Positions 17,979 through 26,658 of a stretch of 64,000 nucleotides of DNA are shown piece after piece. How positions within the stretch are numbered: the first letter of the stretch is position 1; every line of letters starts with the position of its first letter. Source of the DNA: JADHUC01 sp964623055 (GTDB lineage: Bacteria; Planctomycetota; Planctomycetia; Pirellulales; Pirellulaceae); assembly GCA_964623055.1 (NCBI GenBank), contig CAZURK010000010.1, positions 49,971 through 113,970 of the forward strand. Reading direction: 5' to 3'. The translations under genes and the position numbers were made by a program. The notes beneath the pieces were generated by a model. The model saw nothing but the letters and a program-made list of their open reading frames with translations, searched no databases and was not told the origin of the DNA.

Positions 17979-20670
17979 CGCGTCTCCCCGTTTCTCTTGT
18001 TGTACCGACCGAGAAGCCGTACAGCACCCCGTCGCCACCTCCAACGACCATTAGGTCCCCCGTTCGGCAGATTCCACTGACTTTGGAGCGTCCCAGTCGA
18101 AACCGGCGCAAGAGCTGGCCGTCTTGAAGGTCAAACATGCTCAGAAAACCGTCCTCATATCCGGATCTGTCCCATAGAAACCCCAAGTCGCTGTCCAGCC
18201 TCAAGTAGGTGTCTTCAATCTCCAGGTCCACACCGCGAGGCAAATGCTTGATCTTGTCCATGAGCAGACAATCGTCGGCCGCAAACGGCGGAGCCGGAAG
18301 CGCCTGCTCTTCATGGTGCCCCGTGTCGATTGCGAATGTGCCGAGTTCAGTATGGAGACGTCCGTCTTCGATCCAGGCCACTCCGCGATTCCATTCCGCA
18401 TAACCGATATCGCACCGCCAAACGAGTCGGCCAGATCGTGCGTCCAGTGCATACAGATGGTGGTCCTTGCATCCTACGAACACCCGGTCCATACCCATAC
18501 TGAACCCGCCACTCCCCGGCCGGGGCAACGGGTACTCCCATGCCACCTTGCCAGTCTCGGCATGCAGGGCATACACCGACCGGCTGTGGCCGCCCGCGTA
18601 GATTAGATCGCCATTGCAGCAGAGCGACTGCGTAAAATGGCTGCCCGTCTCGTGCTCCCACACCACCTCGCCATCTCCAACCCGCAAGGCAAAGACCTTC
18701 GAGGTGGCGTCAACATGTACCAAGCCGGATAGCCAGCAATGTGCCTGCGCCGGGTCGAGAACATCGCGCCGCCAGCACAGTCGGCGGTCCTCCAGTGCAA
18801 CTGCGTAGACGGCGCGTTTCCGATGCAATACGCCCTGCCCATCTTCGTCCCGCTCCAGCCAGTTGGCAAAGAGCATGCCTGCTGCGGCCGCCGGACGAGA
18901 AAGATAGCCTTCAGCGGATCGGTAGGTCCACCGGTGGATTAAGTTGAAGGCGGACATCGGATGAATCCGGTCCAAGTCAATCGCCAGGGGAGAACCGATA
19001 AGCTTGAAGGCGGCCCAGAAATAGGGATGAGCGTGCTCGCGCGAACGCAATAACCGTACCTGCGCCGCGCGTAAGGCCTCGGCGCGATCGACCTTCGTCA
19101 TGCCCCGATAGAATTCCACCATCAACTCGCTCGTGGAGAAGTCGTCTACGCGCCAGAGCGATGCTACGACCGCCGGCGCCCCGGCGTACAGGAAACCGGT
19201 CGCCAGTCCGGTCAGATCGCTGCCAGTTCCCAATGAAGTATTGCAGGCGCTAAGGGTTACATGGCTGACAGGCAGGTCGTGGTCTAGCTCAAAAAGCGTC
19301 TGGGTTTCCAGCCTCCCGTCGTCGCCGTCGCCCGGGGTGAGCAGCAGAGCCGAAAACTCGGGCTGGTCCGCGTCCCAAAGGGCGTGACATGCCAAGTGCA
19401 AAACGTCGCTTTTTTCCCAATTCTCTAGTAACGCCGCCAAGTTGGCAGCCGGCCCGAGGTACGACAGGCAATCAAAAAGGGGCGCAACGGCCAGCACCTC
19501 CTGCTCGGCAAACGGTAAGGCCAAGTCACTGTTGCCTAAGTCGGGATTTCCCAGCGCCAACAGTTTGCCCCGGCTGCGACGCTGCCGCTGATGACAGAGA
19601 TCCAGCAGACTCAGACTCGGAGCGTACCACACCGCGTACCGCTCAATCAGGTAGCTGCCCTTCTTCCGGAGGGATTGGAAGGGCAGGAGGTGCAGGTCGC
19701 CGTCTGGCACTATTCCAAGCCGCGACTTGCCGCGCAGGTGTATCTCCACTGGCTTGACAAGTAGTTCGTACAGTTCGTGGGCCAAGGCGTCCAGTTGCTG
19801 GTAGTCGAGCCGGTCGCTTGCACCTGCGGACGAACGGCTGTCCTCCAGGACAATATCGCGTTGCAGCGTGCCAAAACGCTGCAGTTCTTCTCGGTATGCA
19901 CTGATCAGAGCGGAAAGCCGAGTGCCCGATACGTTTACGTGCTCGGCCCAGAACCCCTTTCGTGTAATGACGAACACGAGGACGCGTTCAGCGGTCACGC
20001 AGTAGGCCAGCACTGCGCTTGCATCATCGAGGAGTGCCTGGATGTCCTCGAGAGCCGCGGGCGTGACGCCTCGCAACGCGGCGTACGCCGGATCTTGCTG
20101 CTGAATCGCCTTGCGAACCTCCAGTAACTCGTTGCGAACGCCACGCAGCGCTGATTCAGCGTTGCCTTCAACGGCATCGCCCGCTCGCAGAGGCCCGTCC
20201 GCTCCGTCGCCGACCGACAAGGGCGCTCGGTTCGCCAAAGCGGTCGCGTGCCATTGCCGGTTCAAGTCCCTGACCTTTTGACTCAAGGCGGTCTCCTGTT
20301 GGAGAAGACTTGGGTCTTGTAGCCGCTTTGGGTCAAAGGCGAGCTTGTTCAGGCTTCGGTCCAACAAGGTACGGGCTCGGGCTCGCTCCGCGTGGTCAAA
20401 GGCGTCTCCTAGCCTGCCGAGGCTGTAGGCCAACGCTGCAGCCGTCTCGTAAAGATCATGCCGCCCCAGGAAAAGCACGCTTGGTGGGGATTGTGGCTGC
20501 TCCAACCGGAGTTGTTCAACTTCGGTGAGTAACTCGGTCAAACGGTCGTACAAGTGCTCAAGGCTCTCGTGTCCAAGGCGGTACCCACGGTACGCGGCTT
20601 CGCTCTCAGCCAACAGTTGCTGCAACCTGCTGTTGTCATGAGAATCGTCAGCCTGAGCCTCACCAGACAT
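17959..20670 (-). CDS. CHAT protease fused to a PQQ beta-propeller
   Basis: A 903-residue protein. Residues 20-200 are helical (TPR-like and coiled coil). A CHAT domain covers about 210-570 with VPDGDLHLLPFQSL, catalytic His429 in LHLACHALWD and Cys476 in TLSACNTSLG, and the end motif YFWAAF. The remainder, about 590-903, is a PQQ-type propeller. ATG 20670 has GGAGG nine bases upstream. It is the first gene of the overlapping four-gene operon, so its expression sets the dose of the three scaffold proteins behind it. In contrast to the + strand CHAT proteins, the protease is followed, not preceded, by its recognition module. Confidence 0.92.
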   Translation of the reverse strand: MSGEAQADDSHDNSRLQQLLAESEAAYRGYRLGHESLEHLYDRLTELLTEVEQLRLEQPQSPPSVLFLGRHDLYETAAALAYSLGRLGDAFDHAERARARTLLDRSLNKLAFDPKRLQDPSLLQQETALSQKVRDLNRQWHATALANRAPLSVGDGADGPLRAGDAVEGNAESALRGVRNELLEVRKAIQQQDPAYAALRGVTPAALEDIQALLDDASAVLAYCVTAERVLVFVITRKGFWAEHVNVSGTRLSALISAYREELQRFGTLQRDIVLEDSRSSAGASDRLDYQQLDALAHELYELLVKPVEIHLRGKSRLGIVPDGDLHLLPFQSLRKKGSYLIERYAVWYAPSLSLLDLCHQRQRRSRGKLLALGNPDLGNSDLALPFAEQEVLAVAPLFDCLSYLGPAANLAALLENWEKSDVLHLACHALWDADQPEFSALLLTPGDGDDGRLETQTLFELDHDLPVSHVTLSACNTSLGTGSDLTGLATGFLYAGAPAVVASLWRVDDFSTSELMVEFYRGMTKVDRAEALRAAQVRLLRSREHAHPYFWAAFKLIGSPLAIDLDRIHPMSAFNLIHRWTYRSAEGYLSRPAAAAGMLFANWLERDEDGQGVLHRKRAVYAVALEDRRLCWRRDVLDPAQAHCWLSGLVHVDATSKVFALRVGDGEVVWEHETGSHFTQSLCCNGDLIYAGGHSRSVYALHAETGKVAWEYPLPRPGSGGFSMGMDRVFVGCKDHHLYALDARSGRLVWRCDIGYAEWNRGVAWIEDGRLHTELGTFAIDTGHHEEQALPAPPFAADDCLLMDKIKHLPRGVDLEIEDTYLRLDSDLGFLWDRSGYEDGFLSMFDLQDGQLLRRFRLGRSKVSGICRTGDLMVVGGGDGVLYGFSVGTTRETGRRDGSGEE

Positions 20671-20865
20671 GGAATCATGCCTCCGATACGCGTTAGCCAG
20701 GATCGGCGAATTGCAATACAGTTCTCCTCGTGCCAAGCATACAAAGAGGACGGTTTCTCGGTCAACTTCCCTGATATTGCTACCGTCACGCTGCTGGAGT
20801 CACTGGCCGAGCGGATACGACAGGGCCAGGGTTCTTCCGCCAGCGCTTCGCGTCATACGAACCTG

Positions 20866-22362
20866 TCAATCGAGGCCGGACGGATCGCCGGGCAGTCGTG
20901 AGACCTCTCGGATCGCGGGATACGCCGCTTCATAACGGGCCTGCGACTCGGCGTAAAGCGTACGGTGGCCGCCATTCGGCTCAACGGTCCTTTCCACAGA
21001 AACCATGTTGGCCGCTGCCTGGGCCAGGTCGTCGTAGATTCCTCCGGCAACAGCGGCCAATATCGCTGCCCCAAGTGCGCCCGTCTCGGTTTCCGTACAA
21101 ACGTTGACAGGAAGCTGACTCACGTCAGCGCGAATCTGACTCCACAGCGTGCTCTTCGCGCCCCCGCCAGATACCATGAAAGCACTGGGCTCGATGCCCG
21201 TCTGCGTCCGAGCGATCCCAATGATCTGGTTCACACTGAAAGCCACACCCTCAAGCACGGCACGCAGGAAGTGAGGCCGCTTGTGTTGGCTATTGATACC
21301 GAGGAACGTGGCTCTCGCGGCCGCGTCCCAGATTGGACTCCTCTCTCCGTCAAGATAAGGAAGAAAAAAGAGCCCGTCGCATCCGGGCGGCGCGGTCTCG
21401 GCCTCGGCAAGCAACCTCTCCATCGGCTCGCCGCCACCAATCGCCTCCACCGCCCATGCCAGCGAACCGGAACCGCAGTTTGTCAAGCCATACACCGCGA
21501 CCCTGCCCGGCTTCAAAGGGATGGCTAGCAAGCCACGGGGCTCCCTTGGCATTTCGCCGCTGAGCAGGCCGACAATTTCCGATGTGCCCGCGTAATCGAA
21601 CGCGCGTTGCGGCAAGTTCATCCCCGTTCCGACCATACTGCAATACGCATCGATCCAGCCGGCTGCGACGGGAATGCCTGCGAGCAGGCCGGTCTCACGC
21701 GATGCGGCCTCGGAAACGCAGCCGACGATCTCGTCCGGTTCGGCCAGCCTCGGAATCACTTGTGAAGTGATCCCAAGCCGGTTCAGGTATTCTTCATCCG
21801 TCTGGCCTGTGAGCGTGTGCACGAGGCCGAGCATGGAATGGCGATCGCTGCTCACTTCGCTGGTAAGTCGACTGGCGATGTAGTCCTTCGCTTGAGCGAT
21901 CCATCGGATGTCACCGGCGCAGTTCGAGTCGTTCTTCGTGACCCATGCGACGCGGGCTGGCGGCATTGATGGCGAGAAAGGGAGATCGATGCCGAGCAGC
22001 CTTTGTGCATCGTCGGTGTCGACTGTCCGTGCAAGTTCCGCCGCTTCTTGTTCGGCCCGAGCGTCCTGCCACGTGATAGCGGGGCGCGCGGACTTTCTGC
22101 TCTCGTTCAGAAAGACTGTCGTGAAGTGGCCGCTCAGGCCGATCGCGCCTATGTCCGAGGGCGCAACCCCCGCCGTCCATATCTGCCTCAGGCACGAGAT
22201 CACACTGTCCCACCAATCGTCAGGCCGCTGTTCGAACCAGCCGGGTTTAGGCCGAGAAATCGCGCAAGGAGCGGACGCGAGGGCCACGCGTTCCCCCTTT
22301 GCGTTGAAAACGCCGACCTTCGTGGCGCTCGTGCCCAGGTCGATTCCAAGAAAGTTCTCCAT
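20866..22362 (-). CDS. FGGY-family carbohydrate kinase (xylulokinase-like)
   Basis: A 498-residue kinase of the usual length. The N-terminal phosphate-binding motif is GIDLGTSATKVGVF. GLSGHFTTVFL and ITWQDAR match the sugar-binding half, and SGGGAKSTLWSQI plus TETGALGAAILAA match the C-terminal ATP-binding half of xylulokinases. It should phosphorylate a ketopentose or related sugar with ATP. I chose ATG 22362 because of the GGAGAAAG site upstream; the longer frame only adds a Met-rich non-conserved extension. It is monocistronic, 195 bases before the CHAT operon start. The exact sugar cannot be fixed from sequence. Confidence 0.9.
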   Translation of the reverse strand: MENFLGIDLGTSATKVGVFNAKGERVALASAPCAISRPKPGWFEQRPDDWWDSVISCLRQIWTAGVAPSDIGAIGLSGHFTTVFLNESRKSARPAITWQDARAEQEAAELARTVDTDDAQRLLGIDLPFSPSMPPARVAWVTKNDSNCAGDIRWIAQAKDYIASRLTSEVSSDRHSMLGLVHTLTGQTDEEYLNRLGITSQVIPRLAEPDEIVGCVSEAASRETGLLAGIPVAAGWIDAYCSMVGTGMNLPQRAFDYAGTSEIVGLLSGEMPREPRGLLAIPLKPGRVAVYGLTNCGSGSLAWAVEAIGGGEPMERLLAEAETAPPGCDGLFFLPYLDGERSPIWDAAARATFLGINSQHKRPHFLRAVLEGVAFSVNQIIGIARTQTGIEPSAFMVSGGGAKSTLWSQIRADVSQLPVNVCTETETGALGAAILAAVAGGIYDDLAQAAANMVSVERTVEPNGGHRTLYAESQARYEAAYPAIREVSRLPGDPSGLD

Positions 22363-22639
22363 CGGTGGTCTTTCTCCTGTAGAGTCTGAGGATCGTGTCT
22401 CTGGAATTGGGCCGAGACATCCTTCAGCGTCTTGCATGGTTTCGTGGCCTTGGATCATCTCGCCTCCTCCTTGCTCGTTGGCCATGCTACCGTCGGTCAA
22501 GCATCGGAACAAGCAAAGAGAATCACAGTCCGAGTAGTTTTGCCATATTCAGATCGGGCGAAGCTGGCATCCGGAGGTAGATGGCGCGCCCGCGCGATGT
22601 GGGTGGGCACTAGCGGCGAACTGACGTAAAATAATCTCA

Positions 22640-24289
22640 ATGGCAGAAAGAGAACCTCGGCGTGAAGCGCTGAATCCTACCCCTGAACGGTTACCGCAAG
22701 ACGCCGACAACATGGTCGAGCGTGATACCCTGGCGGAGACATTGGAGCAGTCGGTTCCGCAAGCGGTTGCCCCGGCTCGGCACGAAGTGATCCGCGGCCC
22801 CGAAGAGATATTTCCCCTTTGGCGACGACGACTTCGGCTGGCGGCCGCGCTTCTTCTGGCAGCCTCCGCTGTGTTGCTCTGTCGGCGTGTTCTGCAGATT
22901 GCGATTGGGCCACCGCTCGACTCTGCGGCCGAATGGTTCTTGTTTTGGTGCCACGCGGCCGTTACCGCCATCTTGGGCCTCTTCAGCCTCCTCCTGTTCT
23001 CTCGCCAACCGAGTTCCTTCTCTCGTCTCCTCATCGCCGAACTGGCGCTGTTTGGCCTTCCCGCCGTTCTCTTCCTCGCGTCGCAATATTTCCTGACGCT
23101 ACGCGCCTGTGAGGAATGGGGCGTGTTCGCGTTTTCCGTGGGGCCGTGGGTGATTCTGGTGTTCGTGTACGCACTGTTCATTCCCAGCACGCTGCCTCGG
23201 GCAACCGTGGTCATTGGTTCGATCGCCATGTCGCCGGTCGCGCTCGTTCTCGGCATGTATCTGCTTCAAGCGTCGGTGGGACGGGTGTTGAGCATGGATG
23301 ATTTGGTGGGCATCCTGCTCACCTTCTTGTTGGCAGCGATCGGCGGTGTCATCGGCGTGAACAAGATCGACATCCTGCGACGCGAGGCGTTGCGGGCCAA
23401 ACAGCTTGGCCAGTATCGTCTCACGAAGCGGTTCGGTGGCGGAGGGATGGGCGACATCTTTCTGGCGGAACACGAGATGCTGAAACGGCCGTGCGTTGTC
23501 AAACTGATTCGGCCTGACAAGGTGGGCGATGAGAAGACCCTGGCTCGGTTTCAACGCGAAGTCCAAGCGACCGCCCGACTCTCGCATTGGAACACTGTGG
23601 AGATTCTGGACTACGGCCGGACCGAAGATGGAACGTTCTACTACGTTATGGAATACCTGCCCGGCATGAGTCTGGCGGAACTGGTGAAAGGACATGGGCC
23701 GTTGCCACCGGAAAGGGTTGTCTATCTCTTGCTGCAGGTGTGTGATGCGCTTCGAGAAGCCCACCAGGCGAGGCTCGTTCACCGCGACATCAAACCGGAA
23801 AACATCGTCATCGCTCAGCGGGGCGGAGTCCATGACGTGGCGAAGATCCTGGACTTTGGCTTGGTTGAGCCAATCACCGACGAGCGAGGTCCACGTTCGA
23901 CTACGGACGGGTTCATCACGGGCTCTCCGTTATACATGTCACCAGAGCAAGCGGCCGGAAGCGTCGTTGCCGATCCGAGGACTGACATCTACTCGCTCGG
24001 TGCCGTGAGTTACTGCATGCTGACTGGGCGTCCGCCTTTCGTGAGTGCGCGTTTAGTCGAACTAATAGAGGCCCATACGTGCGAGGAGCCCGTTCCTCTT
24101 TCCCAACACAATCCCGAAGTGCCTCGCGACCTTGAGCGGGTGATTCACAAATGCCTCGCCAAGGATCCAGCGGATCGTTTTCAGGACATGAACGCACTGA
24201 CCCATGCAGTGTCAGATTGCGAGGCGACGGGGCACTGGTCGCGGGCTCAAGCTGCCCGATGGTGGCAGGAGCAGGAAGCTTCAGCCTGA
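22640..24289 (+). CDS. Membrane-bound Ser/Thr protein kinase
   Basis: A 549-residue protein with a hydrophilic N-terminal tail (about 60 residues), a block of about six transmembrane helices (residues 65-245), and a C-terminal PknB-type kinase domain (about 258-530). Kinase motifs are present: glycine loop FGGGGMGDIF, VVKLI lysine, HRDIKPEN catalytic loop, DFG and SPLYMSPEQAAG. The topology is unusual because the membrane block precedes the kinase and no sensor domain follows. It should therefore be a membrane-tethered kinase with the catalytic domain in the cytoplasm. It is divergent from the sugar kinase across 277 bases that must hold both promoters. Confidence 0.93.
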   Translation: MAEREPRREALNPTPERLPQDADNMVERDTLAETLEQSVPQAVAPARHEVIRGPEEIFPLWRRRLRLAAALLLAASAVLLCRRVLQIAIGPPLDSAAEWFLFWCHAAVTAILGLFSLLLFSRQPSSFSRLLIAELALFGLPAVLFLASQYFLTLRACEEWGVFAFSVGPWVILVFVYALFIPSTLPRATVVIGSIAMSPVALVLGMYLLQASVGRVLSMDDLVGILLTFLLAAIGGVIGVNKIDILRREALRAKQLGQYRLTKRFGGGGMGDIFLAEHEMLKRPCVVKLIRPDKVGDEKTLARFQREVQATARLSHWNTVEILDYGRTEDGTFYYVMEYLPGMSLAELVKGHGPLPPERVVYLLLQVCDALREAHQARLVHRDIKPENIVIAQRGGVHDVAKILDFGLVEPITDERGPRSTTDGFITGSPLYMSPEQAAGSVVADPRTDIYSLGAVSYCMLTGRPPFVSARLVELIEAHTCEEPVPLSQHNPEVPRDLERVIHKCLAKDPADRFQDMNALTHAVSDCEATGHWSRAQAARWWQEQEASA

Positions 24290-24632
24290 TCTATGGTGTC
24301 CCTTCGTGATCTTGGCGTATAGATGTCCGTCGATGATCGTCACGGAGCACGAGCCATTGTCTACTACCGTCGACCCACCGCCCTGATTGTAAGAACTTCC
24401 GACTTTAATCTTTTCCCTACAAAATCGCGGCAATTCTGCGCACGTCGAAGAGCATGCATGTCCTTGATTCCCAATTCTTGGACTATCGGCCGCAGCCCTA
24501 ACAAAGCTAGCGCGTCAAGAGCCCCAACGCTTGTCCGAATTGGCGCGCCAGTTGCGGGTGGCCGCCGCGGGTGGGAACGTCGAGGGGATGTTCCCAGCAA
24601 GGATTGCTTTCCCAATCGAAAGGAGTGTTGAC
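24290..24632 (+). other. Intergenic region without a recognisable gene
   Basis: No frame here has a ribosome site, a protein-like composition or a known motif. The last 15 bases hold the AGGAG site of the OmpH-like gene, so its promoter probably lies here. Confidence 0.5.
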
Positions 24633-25271
24633 GTGAAGACTGCTCTTTGTTCCGCCACGGTCGTGGCAGTCCTGTGTTTTGTCGGATTCGCTACGCAAAC
24701 CATGCGCGCTCAGCCTGCGCAGTTTCGGCCTGCCGGGACCAACGTGGCTGTGATCGACGTCGCTCACATTATCCGCGAGTATCCTCCTCTCCAAAAGGTC
24801 GCATCCGAGACGCGAGCGAGTGCGCTCGCGCTGAGAAAATGGACTGAGGAACAGCAACTCAGGATGCGCAACGAACAGATGAGGCTGACGAACTTCAGGC
24901 CGGACTCGTCGGAGTACAAGCAGATAGAAGAGAACCTCGCGAACATGGCCAAGGACCTGAGATTGGAGGCTACGAGACGGCAAAGAGAGATCTTGAAGCA
25001 CGAATCGAAAGCCCACTACGATTTCTGCATGAGAATGCGTGAAGCGGTTTCGCGACTGGCCGAACGCGAACGAATCGGCTTGGTGTTGAGATACAACAGT
25101 GCCGAGATTGATCCGAACGAATTCAGATCGGTCCAGGACGGGCTGTTGCGACGCGTTGTCTATCAGAACGGGCTGGATATCACCCGGATGATTCAGGACC
25201 AACTGGTACAAACAAGCACGGCGCGTAGGCCGGATCCAACAGAACCACCAATTCGGGTCCGCCAACGGTGA
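24633..25271 (+). CDS. OmpH/Skp-like periplasmic protein
   Basis: A 212-residue protein with a signal peptide (hydrophobic stretch VVAVLCFVGFAT) followed by the OmpH-type opening VAVIDVAHIIREYPPLQKV. A long charged alpha-helical coiled-coil arm covers about residues 60-150, followed by a return segment. This is the layout of Skp, the periplasmic chaperone of outer-membrane proteins. GTG 24633 fits because AGGAG lies eight bases upstream and the signal peptide follows at once; a longer frame adds residues with no such sense. The Arg-rich tail is unusual. Confidence 0.8.
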   Translation: MKTALCSATVVAVLCFVGFATQTMRAQPAQFRPAGTNVAVIDVAHIIREYPPLQKVASETRASALALRKWTEEQQLRMRNEQMRLTNFRPDSSEYKQIEENLANMAKDLRLEATRRQREILKHESKAHYDFCMRMREAVSRLAERERIGLVLRYNSAEIDPNEFRSVQDGLLRRVVYQNGLDITRMIQDQLVQTSTARRPDPTEPPIRVRQR

Positions 25272-25416
25272 TTCTCGTCCATCGTCGCAGATGGTCTCGC
25301 CGGCAAAGCGTAGTTTCGTTCATACACTCACGGTCTAGAACGTGGGAACGCAGTTCCTGGCAGGAACCGCATTCCTGTGGAATACGTGCGACAGATCGAC
25401 TGGGGCGGCCCCGACG

Positions 25417-26064
25417 CTACCGCTTCAGATGCTTGTTTGGGATTTTGTAGGCTAGAACATACGCCAGCCCGCCGGGATTGAGGTCTCGCCAAACAGCATG
25501 AACGACGTGTTGCAGCACTTCCGTTTGTGCCTCGGAAAGTGCACCCTCGGGGTCGCCGGCCATGGCCTCGCCGAGACGTGCTTCGACCATGGATGCGAAG
25601 AAGTCAAACGACTCTTCTGGCATCAACCCAAGAGCAATCTGATCATCGTCGGTTACGAGGTAGCCGGCGATGGCTGCCGTGGCATCTGAAAACAGCGCGG
25701 CGCGATACTCCTCATCGGCGATGGCTTGGCTAATGATCTCCACTATGGATCGCTCGGCCGGAGTCATCGCCTCGTAGTCCGGAGCAGGCTGTAGGTTTTC
25801 ACTTTGGATGTCCGGAGTCACATCGCCGAGGGCCACATTACCGCCAGTGCCAGGCTGACAGGGCTCTTGGTTTGAAACGGGCAACGATGTAGCTTCCGTT
25901 TGGCGGTCGCCAATGTCTTGATTTTCGGGCATCTCATCTGCGGCGACGGGGCAGCCGTCAGCCCCGGCCCAACTGGCGAGCATGCATCGTCGGTCCAGCC
26001 CTTCGAACTGCAAAGAGCGACGAGGGTCGTTCCCGTGAGTCGTGCGTCTGCGTCGTTTGAACAT
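25417..26064 (-). CDS. LEPR-XLL-type protein with leader-peptide-like helix
   Basis: A 215-residue protein starting MFKRRRR, followed by SLQFEGLDRRCMLAS, which fits the LEPR-XLL motif seen at the N-terminus of many secreted planctomycete proteins. Residues about 115-165 (IISQAIADEEYRAALFSD ... GYLVTDDDQIAL) resemble the Os1348/NHLP family of leader-like domains. In that family the domain is a recognition tag for RiPP-modifying or export proteins. The C-terminus is basic and short. ATG 26064 has GAGGAG six bases upstream. It is 185 bases after the preceding - strand gene, so co-transcription is uncertain. No RiPP enzyme is visible nearby. Confidence 0.7.
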   Translation of the reverse strand: MFKRRRRTTHGNDPRRSLQFEGLDRRCMLASWAGADGCPVAADEMPENQDIGDRQTEATSLPVSNQEPCQPGTGGNVALGDVTPDIQSENLQPAPDYEAMTPAERSIVEIISQAIADEEYRAALFSDATAAIAGYLVTDDDQIALGLMPEESFDFFASMVEARLGEAMAGDPEGALSEAQTEVLQHVVHAVWRDLNPGGLAYVLAYKIPNKHLKR

Positions 26065-26249
26065 TGTGAACTCCTCGAGCCAAGAGTTGTTGCCTAGTTC
26101 GGCGAAGCCGAAACTGGCGCGGAGCGGGCGGCCCCGGTGACCACCCTCCAAGCTTACAATGCCCAAATACGGGTAGAGCTGGACACATCTTGGACGACTT
26201 TCCAGCGCACAAGCCGCTTTCTGTGGCCAATCAGAGTGGATATGCAGAT

Positions 26250-26639
26250 CTAGCCTGATGTTCCACTTCTTCTGACATCGGGCACTAGACGTCGCCACGG
26301 AATAACCAGTATTCCGCTCGCGACGGCCAGCATCCAATACGGCAACTGCACTGTCAGAGATCGCCCGAAAATGCTGTCGCCTTCGTTTCGGGGCGATCGG
26401 ATATAGGTCAAGAACGCGCGTCCACCTCGCACTCGGCCCCCCTGTCCGAAGACTGTCGTCTCGCCGGTGCGGAAATGATTCAGGGCGGGTTTCGCTCTTG
26501 CGTGTTTCCAATGGAAGTAGATCCGCCCAACGCCACGGAGCGACTCGATTCGCAGGGACGCACCTCCAGGCATTCGCCAACGGTAGTCGATCTCATTCAG
26601 GTAGTAATACAAGGCAGAATCATTTGAGGGCAAGATCAT
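26250..26639 (-). CDS. Small single-helix membrane protein (possibly 5'-shortened)
   Basis: A 129-residue protein (ATG 26639; TTG 26645 also possible) with one C-terminal membrane helix, LPYWMLAVASGILVIPW, followed by an Arg-rich tail. Planctomycetes encode many small proteins with this C-terminal layout, usually with a second helix at the N-terminus, which is absent here. The frame stays open upstream to a stop at 26700-26702, but there is no other start, so it could be a shortened relative. It begins 20 bases after the stop of the 489-residue gene and is likely the last gene of the conjugation operon. Confidence 0.6.
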   Translation of the reverse strand: MILPSNDSALYYYLNEIDYRWRMPGGASLRIESLRGVGRIYFHWKHARAKPALNHFRTGETTVFGQGGRVRGGRAFLTYIRSPRNEGDSIFGRSLTVQLPYWMLAVASGILVIPWRRLVPDVRRSGTSG

Positions 26640-26658
26640 ATACAACGGTCGGGGAAAC

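Noticed and set aside
24507..25265. 252-codon open frame on the - strand
   Set aside because: Antisense to the OmpH-like gene, which has signal peptide, ribosome site and family motifs.
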